Origin: an uncultured Ectothiorhodospiraceae bacterium
Lineage (GTDB): Bacteria > Pseudomonadota > Gammaproteobacteria > UBA9214
Length of the DNA: 53,855 bases
Assembly: GCA_947258545.1 (NCBI GenBank)
Contig: CAMYJI010000024.1
Location: forward strand, 2,766-56,620
Direction of reading: 5' to 3'
Positions 8,345 through 16,881 of the stretch are shown here, piece by piece. Position 1 is the first letter of the stretch. The number at the start of each line of letters is the position of its first letter. The notes beneath the pieces were generated by a model. The model was not told the origin of the DNA, made no database searches, and saw only the letters and a program-made list of their open reading frames with translations. The translations under genes and the position numbers were made by a program.

Positions 8345-8887
8345 ATGGTAGATAAAACTACAACAAAAGTCAGTAACGCAACAGCAACCTCCAGCGAGCC
8401 CGCCATGGGCAAGGAACCCATTGTGCTGGACGGTGATGCCATGGAGCGCTTCGTGCGAGTCTTCGAGGCAAGCGCCCGGCGCTGGGAACTGGTGGTCTAT
8501 CCCGCCCTGCTGGCCTTTGCCATTCTCGCCGCCTATGGCTTCTTCCTGATCTATTCCCTGAGCCGCGACATCCATGTGCTGGCGCTGGGCATGGACCCCG
8601 AGATGGGTCAGCATTTGACCGATATCTCCTCCAGCGTGGCCTACCTTTCCGAGAACGTGCGTACCATGACCCGGCGCGTGGACAAGATGTCGAACACCCT
8701 GGTCGACATGTCCGATAAAATGGACTCGCTGGATACCCTGGATCCCATGCTGGTGCACATGCGCGGGATGGATGCCTCGATTCATAACATGACGATCACC
8801 GGGGATCAGATGCGCAACGAGATGACCTACATGGGCCGTAGCATCGGGCGTCCGTTATCGAAGATGAATTCCTTCATGCCGTGGTAG
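8345..8887 (+). CDS. Membrane-anchored coiled-coil protein of unknown function
   Basis: This 180-residue protein is not recognised. Residues 1-42 are polar, a single transmembrane helix lies at about 48-70 (YPALLAFAILAAYGFFLIY), and the rest is a Met-rich helical region (about 80-165) with heptad-like spacing, such as VRTMTRRVDKMSNTLVDMSDKMDSLDTLDPM. The pattern is that of a tethered helical rod projecting into the periplasm or cytoplasm. A GAGAGG sequence precedes the ATG by about 8 nt. It lies 129 bp before another coiled-coil gene. Confidence 0.8.
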   Translation: MVDKTTTKVSNATATSSEPAMGKEPIVLDGDAMERFVRVFEASARRWELVVYPALLAFAILAAYGFFLIYSLSRDIHVLALGMDPEMGQHLTDISSSVAYLSENVRTMTRRVDKMSNTLVDMSDKMDSLDTLDPMLVHMRGMDASIHNMTITGDQMRNEMTYMGRSIGRPLSKMNSFMPW

Positions 8888-9016
8888 GACCGGTCCCGGT
8901 TCTACCGGTTACGCGTGCACAAAGCATTCAGGTGTCGCGCGGCATTATCTGCAACAGCACGGGCTTTCATTCACAGGAACCCGGCATACCAAAACAAATA
9001 GAAAAGGAGAGTCGTT

Positions 9017-10099
9017 ATGTCAGTTAAGCCACTTTTATTCACCCTGGTCTCGAGCAGCCTGTTATTTGCCTCCCTGGATGCACGTGCAGTTACGGTTGAA
9101 GAGGGGATGGTCGTTGAAGGCGCCGGCCAGGCTGCGGCCAGTACAAAGGGTGTGGCTGAAACGGCGGCAATGGCGGTCAAGAAAGCCATTGGGCTTGCGC
9201 CGGCAACCGAGATGGAAGCCGAGGCGGAAGCGGACGCCAAGGAGGCCGTCGAGGGAGCGGCTGCGGCGGTCAAGAAGGCCCCAGGGGCCGCGCCGGCGAC
9301 TGAGATGGAAGCCGAGGGGGAAGCGGACACCGGGGAGGCAGACGAGGAGACGCCGGTTACCCGCGCTGCCCCGGCGGCGAAGGCAGCTGAAGCAGTGGAG
9401 AAGGCGGCCACTCCGGGTTTAAAACAGGCGGCCCCGGCGGCCCCGGCAGCAACAGTTGGCACTGAAGCCGCGGCGACCGGCGAGGCGACAGAAGCGGCCA
9501 CGGATGCCATGGGCAGTGCTACCGCCGAGGAGGAGACCCGGCGCGAAGCGGCTGCCGCCGACTTGGAGCAGAAGGTCCGGGCCTACCGCGAGTTGTATGA
9601 CAGCCGGCAGATAGAGCAACAGAAGCGGATCGAAGAGGCGCGCCAGCGCCATGCGGCGCGCAAGCAGGCCTACGAGGCACGTCACAAGGCCTACTCGGAA
9701 AAGGTCGATGCGCATCTCAAGCAACAGGAGGAGCGTTTCGCCAGCACCGCCGGCGAGCAGGAGACCATCAGGTCCCGTGCCGAGGAAGACCGCGACTACC
9801 TGGTAAAGCATCACCAGGAACTGCTGGAGATGGCGCTCCAGCGCAAGGATGAGTTGATCAAGCGCCACGAGGAACAACGCCAGCAGGCCGATGCCCGCCG
9901 GGCGGAGATAGCGGAGCGCCGTGCCAAGATGCGTGCAATGGGTCCGGAGGAATGGCGCGCCTACATGGATGAGCACTTCGACGAGATATTCAAGCGTAAC
10001 GAAGAGGGTAAACGTCCCTTTGGTCCACGCCCGCCCTGGTCCACTGCGCCGCTCCCGGCCCCCGAGGCAGGCGGGAACCAGCCGCCGCCCGTGCAGTAA
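9017..10099 (+). CDS. Exported Ala/Glu-rich protein with internal repeat and coiled coil
   Basis: This 360-residue protein has a signal peptide (about residues 1-24, DARA) and a low-complexity Ala/Glu/Lys/Thr region (25-175). A long charged coiled coil rich in Arg, Glu, Gln and Lys follows (about 175-325), then a Pro-rich tail. A 31-residue unit is duplicated (DNA starts 9176 and 9269), each copy reading VKKA...APATEMEAE.EAD. AAGGAGAG before the ATG is a good ribosome binding site. The function is unknown. The composition suggests a structural envelope protein, and the coiled-coil tail is broadly similar in style to that of the sulfur globule protein at 47327. Confidence 0.82.
   Translation: MSVKPLLFTLVSSSLLFASLDARAVTVEEGMVVEGAGQAAASTKGVAETAAMAVKKAIGLAPATEMEAEAEADAKEAVEGAAAAVKKAPGAAPATEMEAEGEADTGEADEETPVTRAAPAAKAAEAVEKAATPGLKQAAPAAPAATVGTEAAATGEATEAATDAMGSATAEEETRREAAAADLEQKVRAYRELYDSRQIEQQKRIEEARQRHAARKQAYEARHKAYSEKVDAHLKQQEERFASTAGEQETIRSRAEEDRDYLVKHHQELLEMALQRKDELIKRHEEQRQQADARRAEIAERRAKMRAMGPEEWRAYMDEHFDEIFKRNEEGKRPFGPRPPWSTAPLPAPEAGGNQPPPVQ
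9176..9328 (+). repeat. 93-bp tandem-type duplication within a coding region
   Basis: Segments starting at 9176 and 9269 are near-identical over about 60 bp, with a period of 93 bp (31 codons), so the frame is kept. It is a recent internal duplication in the Ala/Glu-rich domain. Confidence 0.75.
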
Positions 10100-10103
10100 T
10101 CAT

Positions 10104-11228
10104 TCAGGCGGTTGCTGCCTCGACGTAGTCTTTCAGTCTGACTGGCAGTCGCCTGGCGCCCCAGTTACCGGCTTCCTTTTCGAAGAGACCGGCGCAGGGG
10201 GTGCCGCACTGGTTGCAGCAGCCGTCTGCAGTAAGGTTCCACCGGCTGAGGATGTACTGCGTGCGTCCGATCAGCATCTGGCCGCACTGGTGGCAGTAGG
10301 TGCTGCCGCCTTTCTCGTCGATCACGTTACCGGTATAGGCATAGCGCACACCGTTGCCCATGGCGATCCGGCGTGCCCTGGTGAGCGTGGCAGGCGGGGT
10401 CGGGGGCTTGTCCAGCATCTTCCAGTCCGGATGAAACGCGGTGAAGTGCATGGGTACATCGGGCCCCAGCTGCTCCACCACCCAGCGAGTCATCTCGTCC
10501 AGCTCCTTATCTGAATCATTCTCACCGGGGATCAGCAATGTGGTGAGTTCAAACCACACGTCCGTTTCCTTCTTCAGATAGACCAGGGTGTCGAGTACCG
10601 GCTGCAGGTGGCCGCCGGTGATCTTCCAGTAGAAACGTTCGGTGAATGCCTTGAGATCGACGTTGGCCGCATCCATGTACTGGAAGAATTCAGTGCGTGG
10701 CTCATCGCTGATATAGCCCGCGGTGACGGCGACGGACTTGATGCCCTGTTCGCGGCAGGCGATCGCCGTGTCGATGGCGTACTCCATGAAGATGACCGGG
10801 TCGTTGTAGGTGTAGGCGACGCTGCGGCAGCCCAGGTCGCGGGCGACCCTGGCAATGGTGTCCGGGGCCGCAGAATCGGTCAGGGTGTCGACCTCCCTCG
10901 ACTTGCTGATATCCCAGTTCTGGCAGAACTTGCAGGCAAGATTGCAGCCGGCAGTGCCGAATGACAGCACCGGCGTGCCCGGCAGGAAATGGTTGAGCGG
11001 TTTTTTTTCGATCGGGTCGACACAATAGCCGCTTGAGCGTCCATAGGTGTTCAGTATGATTTCCCCATTGCGGTTCTCGCGCACGAAGCACAGCCCGCGC
11101 TGGCCCTCATGCAGCTTGCATTCCCGCGGGCACAGGGTGCACATTACGCGCCCGTCAGCCAGTGTGTGCCAGTAACGGGTCGGCAGGATGCCGGTCTCCA
11201 GTGCCAGTTTCATGTCATGTGCGGTCAT
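10104..11228 (-). CDS. amrS: AmmeMemoRadiSam-system radical SAM enzyme
   Basis: This 374-residue radical SAM protein has the cluster motif CNLACKFC (cysteines at about 95, 99 and 102). An upstream Cys set (CTLCPRECKLHEGQRGLC) and two C-terminal CXXC pairs (YCHQCG and CCNQCGTPC) suggest additional metal sites. The motifs YTYNDPVIFMEY and TAFHPDWKM are typical of AmrS, formerly annotated as a pyruvate formate-lyase activator-like protein. Its usual partners AMMECR1 and MEMO1 are not in the window. It converges with the coiled-coil gene, with only 4 nt between the stops. The exact substrate is unknown. Confidence 0.92.
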   Translation of the reverse strand: MTAHDMKLALETGILPTRYWHTLADGRVMCTLCPRECKLHEGQRGLCFVRENRNGEIILNTYGRSSGYCVDPIEKKPLNHFLPGTPVLSFGTAGCNLACKFCQNWDISKSREVDTLTDSAAPDTIARVARDLGCRSVAYTYNDPVIFMEYAIDTAIACREQGIKSVAVTAGYISDEPRTEFFQYMDAANVDLKAFTERFYWKITGGHLQPVLDTLVYLKKETDVWFELTTLLIPGENDSDKELDEMTRWVVEQLGPDVPMHFTAFHPDWKMLDKPPTPPATLTRARRIAMGNGVRYAYTGNVIDEKGGSTYCHQCGQMLIGRTQYILSRWNLTADGCCNQCGTPCAGLFEKEAGNWGARRLPVRLKDYVEAATA

Positions 11229-11308
11229 GGTCGATTACCTGCTGTGAGTATTGTTCTATTGGTTATATCGTTGACAGTATGGCGGACTGACTCTGCCTTG
11301 TGATGCAG

Positions 11309-11331
11309 AACGCCCGGAGGAGAACCGGGCG
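11309..11331 (-). terminator. Terminator-like hairpin downstream of hsp20
   Basis: ACGCCCGG and CCGGGCGT form a perfect 8-bp stem with a 7-nt loop just past the hsp20 stop. The following T content on the minus strand is poor, so termination may be weak. Confidence 0.5.
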
Positions 11332-11352
11332 TCCTCAATCGTCCCTGATTGT

Positions 11353-11856
11353 TTACTCGACCCTGACTTTCCTGCGCAGGGACTTTTCCATTTTCGGAAG
11401 TCTCAGTTCGAGTATGCCGTTATTGAATGTCGCCTTGGCCTTTTGCTCATCCACTGTTGCGGGGAGCTCCAGGGTTCGCTGGTATTCGCCATGGCTCATC
11501 TCGTGCCGGTAGTACTCTTCTTCCTCTTCCTTCTCCTCGTACTGCGTTCGCGCCTTGATCATCACGTTGTGATCGGATACTGTGACTTCCACATCGTCCT
11601 TGTCGACGCCGGGAAGTTCAGCCCGGATGACGATCTCCGTTTCCCGATCAAGCATGTTGACCTTTGGCGTCTTGCCTTCGAACGGCGCGATCGCTTCCAT
11701 CCTCTGTGGCCACTCCCAGCTAACAGGGTGCAGCCAGCCGCGCCTTCCGAATTCATCGAACCACCGCTCCATATCGTCCCAGACGTTCATCATGGGGATT
11801 GCGGGACGCTGCTTCACGGTAATGTCCCTTTTCGGGGTTTTCTCTTTGGTGGCCAT
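11353..11856 (-). CDS. Hsp20-family small heat shock protein
   Basis: This 167-residue protein would act as an ATP-independent holdase. The alpha-crystallin domain spans about residues 62-155, with the conserved AELPGVDKDDVEVTVSDHNVMIKA strand region and FNNGILELRLPK near the end. An unusually acidic insert (EEKEEEEEYY) lies between strands. AGGAGG lies about 7 nt before the ATG. No convincing sigma-32 promoter was found upstream. Confidence 0.95.
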   Translation of the reverse strand: MATKEKTPKRDITVKQRPAIPMMNVWDDMERWFDEFGRRGWLHPVSWEWPQRMEAIAPFEGKTPKVNMLDRETEIVIRAELPGVDKDDVEVTVSDHNVMIKARTQYEEKEEEEEYYRHEMSHGEYQRTLELPATVDEQKAKATFNNGILELRLPKMEKSLRRKVRVE

Positions 11857-12049
11857 ATCACTAACCTCCTATGACCTTCAGCCATACGATCCCATACTTA
11901 ATATATAGACCTGTATCGGCGTTACCGCCATGATGCCGGTCAATGATTTTCAGGGTTTTCGAGGGGTGTGCCGGCAATGGGAAACAGGTCTGATTTAGCT
12001 GTGGAAATTGGCTGTAATGATTGATTGGGGGGTGTACTGACATGCAATA

Positions 12050-13303
12050 ATGCCTGCCATGAGCCGCTTGACCGATACCGCCGGGGAGCAGCCCTCACTG
12101 AGGCGTTCCCTGTCATTGCCGCTGACAACCTTCTACGGGCTGGGCAATATCCTGGGCGCCGGGATCTATGTACTGATCGGTAAAGTGGTGGCCGAGGCCG
12201 GCGTGTTTACACCCGTCTCCTTCCTGCTGGCGTCGCTGCTGGCCTGCCTGACGGCATTTACCTATGCAGAACTCTCCGCCCGGTTTCCGCTGAGTGCCGG
12301 GGAGGCCGTGTATATCCAGGAGGGCATCGGTATCCAGGCGGTGTCGGCGCTGGTGGGCTTGCTGATCATCATGGCCGGGATCGTTTCCGCGGCAACGATC
12401 CTGCGTGGATTTACCGGTTACCTGCAGGTGTTTGTGGCGGTCCCCGACGGCGCGGCCATCCTGTTGCTGGTACTCATGCTCGGCGGACTGGCCGCCTGGG
12501 GGATCAGTGAATCGGTACGGGTCGCCGCGCTGATCACGCTGGTCGAGATAGCCGGCCTGCTGCTGATTATCTGGATTGCCGTCCCGGACCTGGTAACGGT
12601 GCGGCCCGCGTTGACCGATTTTGCGCCACTGTCGGGAACTGCTGCCTGGAACGGAATCTTTATCGGCGGATTTCTCGCCTTTTATGCCTTTATCGGTTTC
12701 GAGGACATGGTGAATGTGGCCGAGGAGGTTAAGCAGCCGAGCAACAATCTGCCGCGTGCCATCCTGGTGGCACTGGCGGTCTCGACCCTGCTGTATTTCC
12801 TGGTGGCGCTGGCGGTGGTCGTCAGTGTTCCTATAGGCGGGCTGGCCGATGCCGATGCCCCGTTGGCCTACATGTATCGGTACGTCACGGGCCGTGATCC
12901 GGTGGTGATCACGCTGATCGGGATGTTTGCGGTGATCAATGGCGCCCTGATCCAGATCATCATGGCATCGCGGGTCTGCTACGGGATGGGCAGAAAACGC
13001 TGGCTGCCGGCCGTGTTTGCCAGGGTGAATCGCTCCACCCGCACCCCGGTCGTGGCGACAGGGCTGGTGTCGGCACTGGTTCTGGTGATGGCGCTATGGC
13101 TGCCGATCGGGACGCTGGCCAAGGCCACCAGTTACTTGTTGCTGATTGTGTTTGCGCTGGTAAACCTTGCGCTCTGGCGCCTGAAACGGGCCGCTGCCCA
13201 TCCGACCGGGATCATCCGCGTGCCTTTGTGGGTGCCGGTGACGGGTTTTTTCGCCTCCGCGGCCTTCGTGGTCGTACAGGCGCTGATTGACCTGTTGAAC
13301 TGA
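12050..13303 (+). CDS. APC-family amino acid/polyamine permease
   Basis: This 417-residue integral membrane protein has about 12 hydrophobic helices. The N-terminus carries the APC signature TTFYGLGNILGAGIYVLIGKV, and the FIGFEDMVNVAEEVKQPSNNLPRAI segment is characteristic of helix 6 to loop 6-7. A second ATG lies 9 nt downstream, at 12059, and may be the true start; no strong ribosome binding site separates the two. It stands alone between the divergent hsp20 and the convergent CBS gene. The substrate cannot be set from sequence. Confidence 0.93.
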   Translation: MPAMSRLTDTAGEQPSLRRSLSLPLTTFYGLGNILGAGIYVLIGKVVAEAGVFTPVSFLLASLLACLTAFTYAELSARFPLSAGEAVYIQEGIGIQAVSALVGLLIIMAGIVSAATILRGFTGYLQVFVAVPDGAAILLLVLMLGGLAAWGISESVRVAALITLVEIAGLLLIIWIAVPDLVTVRPALTDFAPLSGTAAWNGIFIGGFLAFYAFIGFEDMVNVAEEVKQPSNNLPRAILVALAVSTLLYFLVALAVVVSVPIGGLADADAPLAYMYRYVTGRDPVVITLIGMFAVINGALIQIIMASRVCYGMGRKRWLPAVFARVNRSTRTPVVATGLVSALVLVMALWLPIGTLAKATSYLLLIVFALVNLALWRLKRAAAHPTGIIRVPLWVPVTGFFASAAFVVVQALIDLLN

Positions 13304-13313
13304 CCCGGCCGGT

Positions 13314-13772
13314 TCAGCACGGCAGGGCACGCTTCTTGGCTTCCTGTTCTGCCTCGCGTGAAGTAAGCCGGGACAGGAGAGAGAGTTCCTCGCTCAGCAT
13401 CTCCAGTATGTCGTCGAACGCGAGGATCCCCACCAGCGAGCAAGTGTTCGACACGATAGGGACCCGCCGTACCCCGCGGGCACGCATGCGCTGTGCCGTG
13501 TCGAATACGCTCTCGTCCTCAGGCACCTTCAGCACGGTATAGGTCATGACATCGCCGACGGCCACCTGGTTGATGTCGACGCCTTCGGCAATGATCTCGA
13601 TCACGATGTCGCGATCGGTCAGTATGCCGACCGGTTCGACGCGACCCTCCTTTGACTCGATGACGACCAGGCAGCCGACATGGCGGTCACGCATCAGCCT
13701 GGCGGCGTCCAGGATGGTCATCTCCCGCGTGGCCGTGACCACGTCGCGATTACACAGCTCTCCGGCGTTCAT
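13314..13772 (-). CDS. Twin CBS-domain protein
   Basis: This 152-residue protein consists of two CBS motifs (about residues 8-65 and 73-130) of the inosine-dehydrogenase type, including LVVIESKEGRVEPVGILTDRDIV and RRVPIVSNTCSLVGILAFDDIL. Such stand-alone pairs usually bind adenine nucleotides and regulate partners. A GAGGAGAG ribosome binding site precedes the ATG. It converges with the permease gene (10-nt gap). No partner is evident. Confidence 0.92.
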   Translation of the reverse strand: MNAGELCNRDVVTATREMTILDAARLMRDRHVGCLVVIESKEGRVEPVGILTDRDIVIEIIAEGVDINQVAVGDVMTYTVLKVPEDESVFDTAQRMRARGVRRVPIVSNTCSLVGILAFDDILEMLSEELSLLSRLTSREAEQEAKKRALPC

Positions 13773-13992
13773 GGATATCTCTCCTCGTGTTCCGGAAATA
13801 GACCGGCTTTAGGGTGAACAATCTATTATTGCAGTATAGAAGACTAATGTTTTTTTGGGTATTGATCCAGACCAGCGCTTGTCTGTCTGCTGCTGACGAC
13901 CTGTGCATTCATACTGCGAGCTGTGTATTGTGGTTGGTGGATGATATTGGGTGCCCCTGCCGGTTAGCTCTGGAGGCCACGGTGACACTGCC

Positions 13993-15567
13993 ATGCAAGA
14001 GACCCTGATCGCTGCGCTGCAAAATCCGGATGTGTACGATCATCCGGTTGACGAGGTCAGCTTGATCGAGACGCATATCTCGTGGGTCATTCTCACCGGC
14101 GAATTCGCCTACAAGATTAAAAAGGCCGTCAATTTCGGTTTCCTGGATTTCTCCACGCTGACAAAGCGTCACTACTATTGTCAGGAGGAATTGCGGCTTA
14201 ATCGACGCTTCGCAGCGGACCTGTATCTCGATGTGGTCGGTGTAACCGGCAGCGCTGACCGGCCTGTGTTGCAGGGGCCGGGAGAACCGATTGAATATGC
14301 CGTCAGGATGCGCCAGTTCCCGCAGCAGGACCTGCTAAGCAATATCGTCGTTCGTCACGAACTCGACGAGGCGCTGGTCGATGAGATTGTCGGACTGGTC
14401 AGCGGCCTGCATGCCCGTGTTGATGTTGCCGACGCAACGACGGATTACGGCCGCCCGGATGTTGTCCACCGCTGGGTAATGGAGAACTTCGAGCATATCC
14501 GCCCGGTGCCGGGTCTAACGGCGCAGCAGGCACAACTGGACTGGCTGAAGGAATGGTGCAGCGAGGAGTTCCGTAACAGGAGGCCGTTGATCGAGGCGCG
14601 CAAACACGACGGTTTTGTGCGCGAATGCCACGGTGACCTGCATCTGGGTAACCTGGCGCTGATCGACGGGTGCATCACGCCGTTTGACTGTATCGAGTTC
14701 AATTCGCAGCTGCGCTGGATCGATGTCATCAGTGAGGCCGCCTTCCTGATGATGGACCTGGAGGACCGCGGTTACCCGGGGCTGGCATACCGGTTCCTGA
14801 ACGGGTACCTGCAGCACAGCGGGGACTACGCGGGTGCGGGTCTGCTGCGTTACTACCTGGTCTATCGTGCGCTGGTGCGCGCCAAGGTGGCGATACTGCG
14901 ACTGGGTGCCGCTGGTGCTGGGGTCGCGAGCCGGCAGGCCCGGGAAGAATACGAGTCCTATATGGGGCTCGCCCGGCAGTATGCACAAGTCCGGCGGCCG
15001 GCAGTGGTTATCACCCACGGTGTGTCTGCTGTGGGGAAGTCCTGGCATGCCGCGCAACTGGTCGAGCGGCTGGGCGCCATCCAGGTCCGCTCGGACCTGG
15101 AGCGCAAGCGCCTGTTCGGATACCACGCGCAGGCGGATTCGGGGTCGGGCATCGACACGGGAATCTATACGGCTGAGGCTGGTGTGCGGACCTATGAACG
15201 CCTGGCCGAGGTGGCGCGCTGTATCGTGGATGCGGGCTACCCGGTTATCGTCGATGCGGCCTTTCTGAAGCAGGCGCAGCGCGCGCGCTTCCAGAACCTT
15301 GCCGGGGAACTCCAGGTTCCCTTTGTGCTGCTGCATATCGAGGCCGACACCGACACCTTGCGCCGCCGGATCAGGGCGCGCCAGCTGGCAGACAAGGACC
15401 CGTCCGAGGCCGGGCTGGCGGTGCTGGAGGCGCAGCTCGGGTCGCAGGAGCCGCTGCGGCCGGATGAGCTGGATGCGAAGATCGCCATCCTGGTGCGCCA
15501 GGACCAGACGCTGGATGCTCTTGTCCGCGAGCTTGCCGGCAGAATTTCGCCTCCGGAAAGGGGCTAG
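13993..15567 (+). CDS. Two-domain kinase-like protein (APH-like plus P-loop)
   Basis: This 524-residue protein has two parts. Residues about 1-320 resemble aminoglycoside phosphotransferase/choline kinase folds (ECHGDLHLGN catalytic loop, then a FDCIEF metal-binding region). Residues about 335-520 form a P-loop domain with Walker A HGVSAVGKSW, as in predicted kinases of COG0645 type. The ATG at 13993 follows a GGAGG at 13972-13976 (16-nt spacing); a GTG at 13951 is an alternative start. The substrate is unknown. This architecture is found in other proteobacteria and is a real fusion, not a frameshift artefact. Confidence 0.88.
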   Translation: MQETLIAALQNPDVYDHPVDEVSLIETHISWVILTGEFAYKIKKAVNFGFLDFSTLTKRHYYCQEELRLNRRFAADLYLDVVGVTGSADRPVLQGPGEPIEYAVRMRQFPQQDLLSNIVVRHELDEALVDEIVGLVSGLHARVDVADATTDYGRPDVVHRWVMENFEHIRPVPGLTAQQAQLDWLKEWCSEEFRNRRPLIEARKHDGFVRECHGDLHLGNLALIDGCITPFDCIEFNSQLRWIDVISEAAFLMMDLEDRGYPGLAYRFLNGYLQHSGDYAGAGLLRYYLVYRALVRAKVAILRLGAAGAGVASRQAREEYESYMGLARQYAQVRRPAVVITHGVSAVGKSWHAAQLVERLGAIQVRSDLERKRLFGYHAQADSGSGIDTGIYTAEAGVRTYERLAEVARCIVDAGYPVIVDAAFLKQAQRARFQNLAGELQVPFVLLHIEADTDTLRRRIRARQLADKDPSEAGLAVLEAQLGSQEPLRPDELDAKIAILVRQDQTLDALVRELAGRISPPERG

Positions 15568-15592
15568 ACCCGGGTCAGCCACTTTTTTCGCT

Positions 15593-15663
15593 GAATCCGA
15601 TACCATTCAATCCTGCCTGTAAAAAACGCCTGTCAGGCCGATACAGGATTACTGATCGGATTC
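15593..15663. promoter_or_regulatory. Nested inverted repeat in the leader of the patatin gene
   Basis: GAATCCGAT (15593-15601) pairs with ATCGGATTC (15655-15663), and inside it AATCCTG (15609-15615) pairs with CAGGATT (15644-15650). The structure ends 7 nt before the ATG at 15671 and overlaps the place where a ribosome binding site would be. It could be an operator or a translational control hairpin. Confidence 0.5.
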
Positions 15664-15670
15664 AAATACC

Positions 15671-16861
15671 ATGTACTGGCTATCGTTCAAGAAAAAGCAA
15701 GAGCCCCTGGTCACAGGCCTGATCCTGCCGGGCGGTGGTGCCCGCAATGCCTACCAGGCCGGAGTGCTCAAGGCCATCGGTGATATGTTGCCCGAGGATG
15801 CCGAGAATCCGTTCCCGGTCATCTGCGGCGTGTCATCGGGCGCCCTCAACGCGGTTCTGCTGGCCAGCAGTGCCACGCGTTTCCGGGAAGGGGTCGACCG
15901 CCTCTACGGGATCTGGGCCAATTTCCACGTCGGCAAGGTGTTCAAGACCGATACCATGACGGCGATCAAGAGCGGGCTAAGGTGGGGGCTGACCTTTGCC
16001 AGTGCCGGCTTGATCAAGCGGCAGCCGCGTTCCATCCTCGATAATTCGCCATTGCGTGGACTGCTGGAGCGGCACATACGTTTTGCGCGTATCCAGCAGG
16101 CCATCGATAGCGGTGCCCTGCGTGCGGTGGCGGTGACTGCATCCGGTTACAGCAGCGGGATGTCGGTGACATTCTTTCAGGGTATCAAGGGACTGGTGCC
16201 GTGGAAGCGGACCCGGCGCAAGGGACAACAGGAAGAGCTGACGCTGGACCACCTGATGGCATCCTCGGCTATCCCGGTGCTGTTCCCCGCTGTCAAGCTG
16301 CGCAACGAATATTACGGCGACGGTTCGATGCGTGCCACGGCGCCGCTGAGTCCTGCCCTGCATCTGGGTGCCAACCGCCTGCTGGTGATCGGGGTGCGCA
16401 ATCCGCGCATCGATAGGGCGCCGGAGGAGGGTGAAGACATTCCCACCCCGAGCTTCGGTCAAATTAGCGGTTATATCTTCGATACCCTGTTTATGGACAG
16501 TCTGGATGCCGACATCGAGCGCATGCGCCGCATCAACCACACCATTACCGAAACCCGTGACAAGCAGATCGACTATAAGGACACCTCCCTGCACCAGGTC
16601 GACTACCTGGTGATTTCACCGAGCCGCGACGTGCGCGAGATCGTGGAACGTTATGTTGGTAATTTTCCACGCTCGGTGCGTATGTTGCTGAAGGGGATAG
16701 GTGCGCTGGCGCGCGAAGGGCGACCGTTGATGAGCTACCTGATGTTCGACGCCCCCTATTGCAAGGAACTGATGGAGCTGGGCTACCAGGATGCGCTGGC
16801 CGCGCGCGAGCAGATTTTGCACCTGCTGGGCTACGATGAGTTGATCGACGAGCAACCCTGA
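15671..16861 (+). CDS. Patatin-like phospholipase
   Basis: This 396-residue protein would be a serine lipid acyl hydrolase. The oxyanion motif GGGARNAY lies at about 21-28, the nucleophile motif GVSSG has Ser at about 55, and the catalytic Asp of the DG pair is at about 217 (YYGDGSM). There is no signal peptide, so it is probably cytoplasmic or membrane-associated. The C-terminal 100 residues are basic and helical. Its leader contains a nested inverted repeat. It converges with the broken HerA gene. Confidence 0.92.
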   Translation: MYWLSFKKKQEPLVTGLILPGGGARNAYQAGVLKAIGDMLPEDAENPFPVICGVSSGALNAVLLASSATRFREGVDRLYGIWANFHVGKVFKTDTMTAIKSGLRWGLTFASAGLIKRQPRSILDNSPLRGLLERHIRFARIQQAIDSGALRAVAVTASGYSSGMSVTFFQGIKGLVPWKRTRRKGQQEELTLDHLMASSAIPVLFPAVKLRNEYYGDGSMRATAPLSPALHLGANRLLVIGVRNPRIDRAPEEGEDIPTPSFGQISGYIFDTLFMDSLDADIERMRRINHTITETRDKQIDYKDTSLHQVDYLVISPSRDVREIVERYVGNFPRSVRMLLKGIGALAREGRPLMSYLMFDAPYCKELMELGYQDALAAREQILHLLGYDELIDEQP

Positions 16862-16881
16862 TCCTGTGCCTCCCCGGGGGG

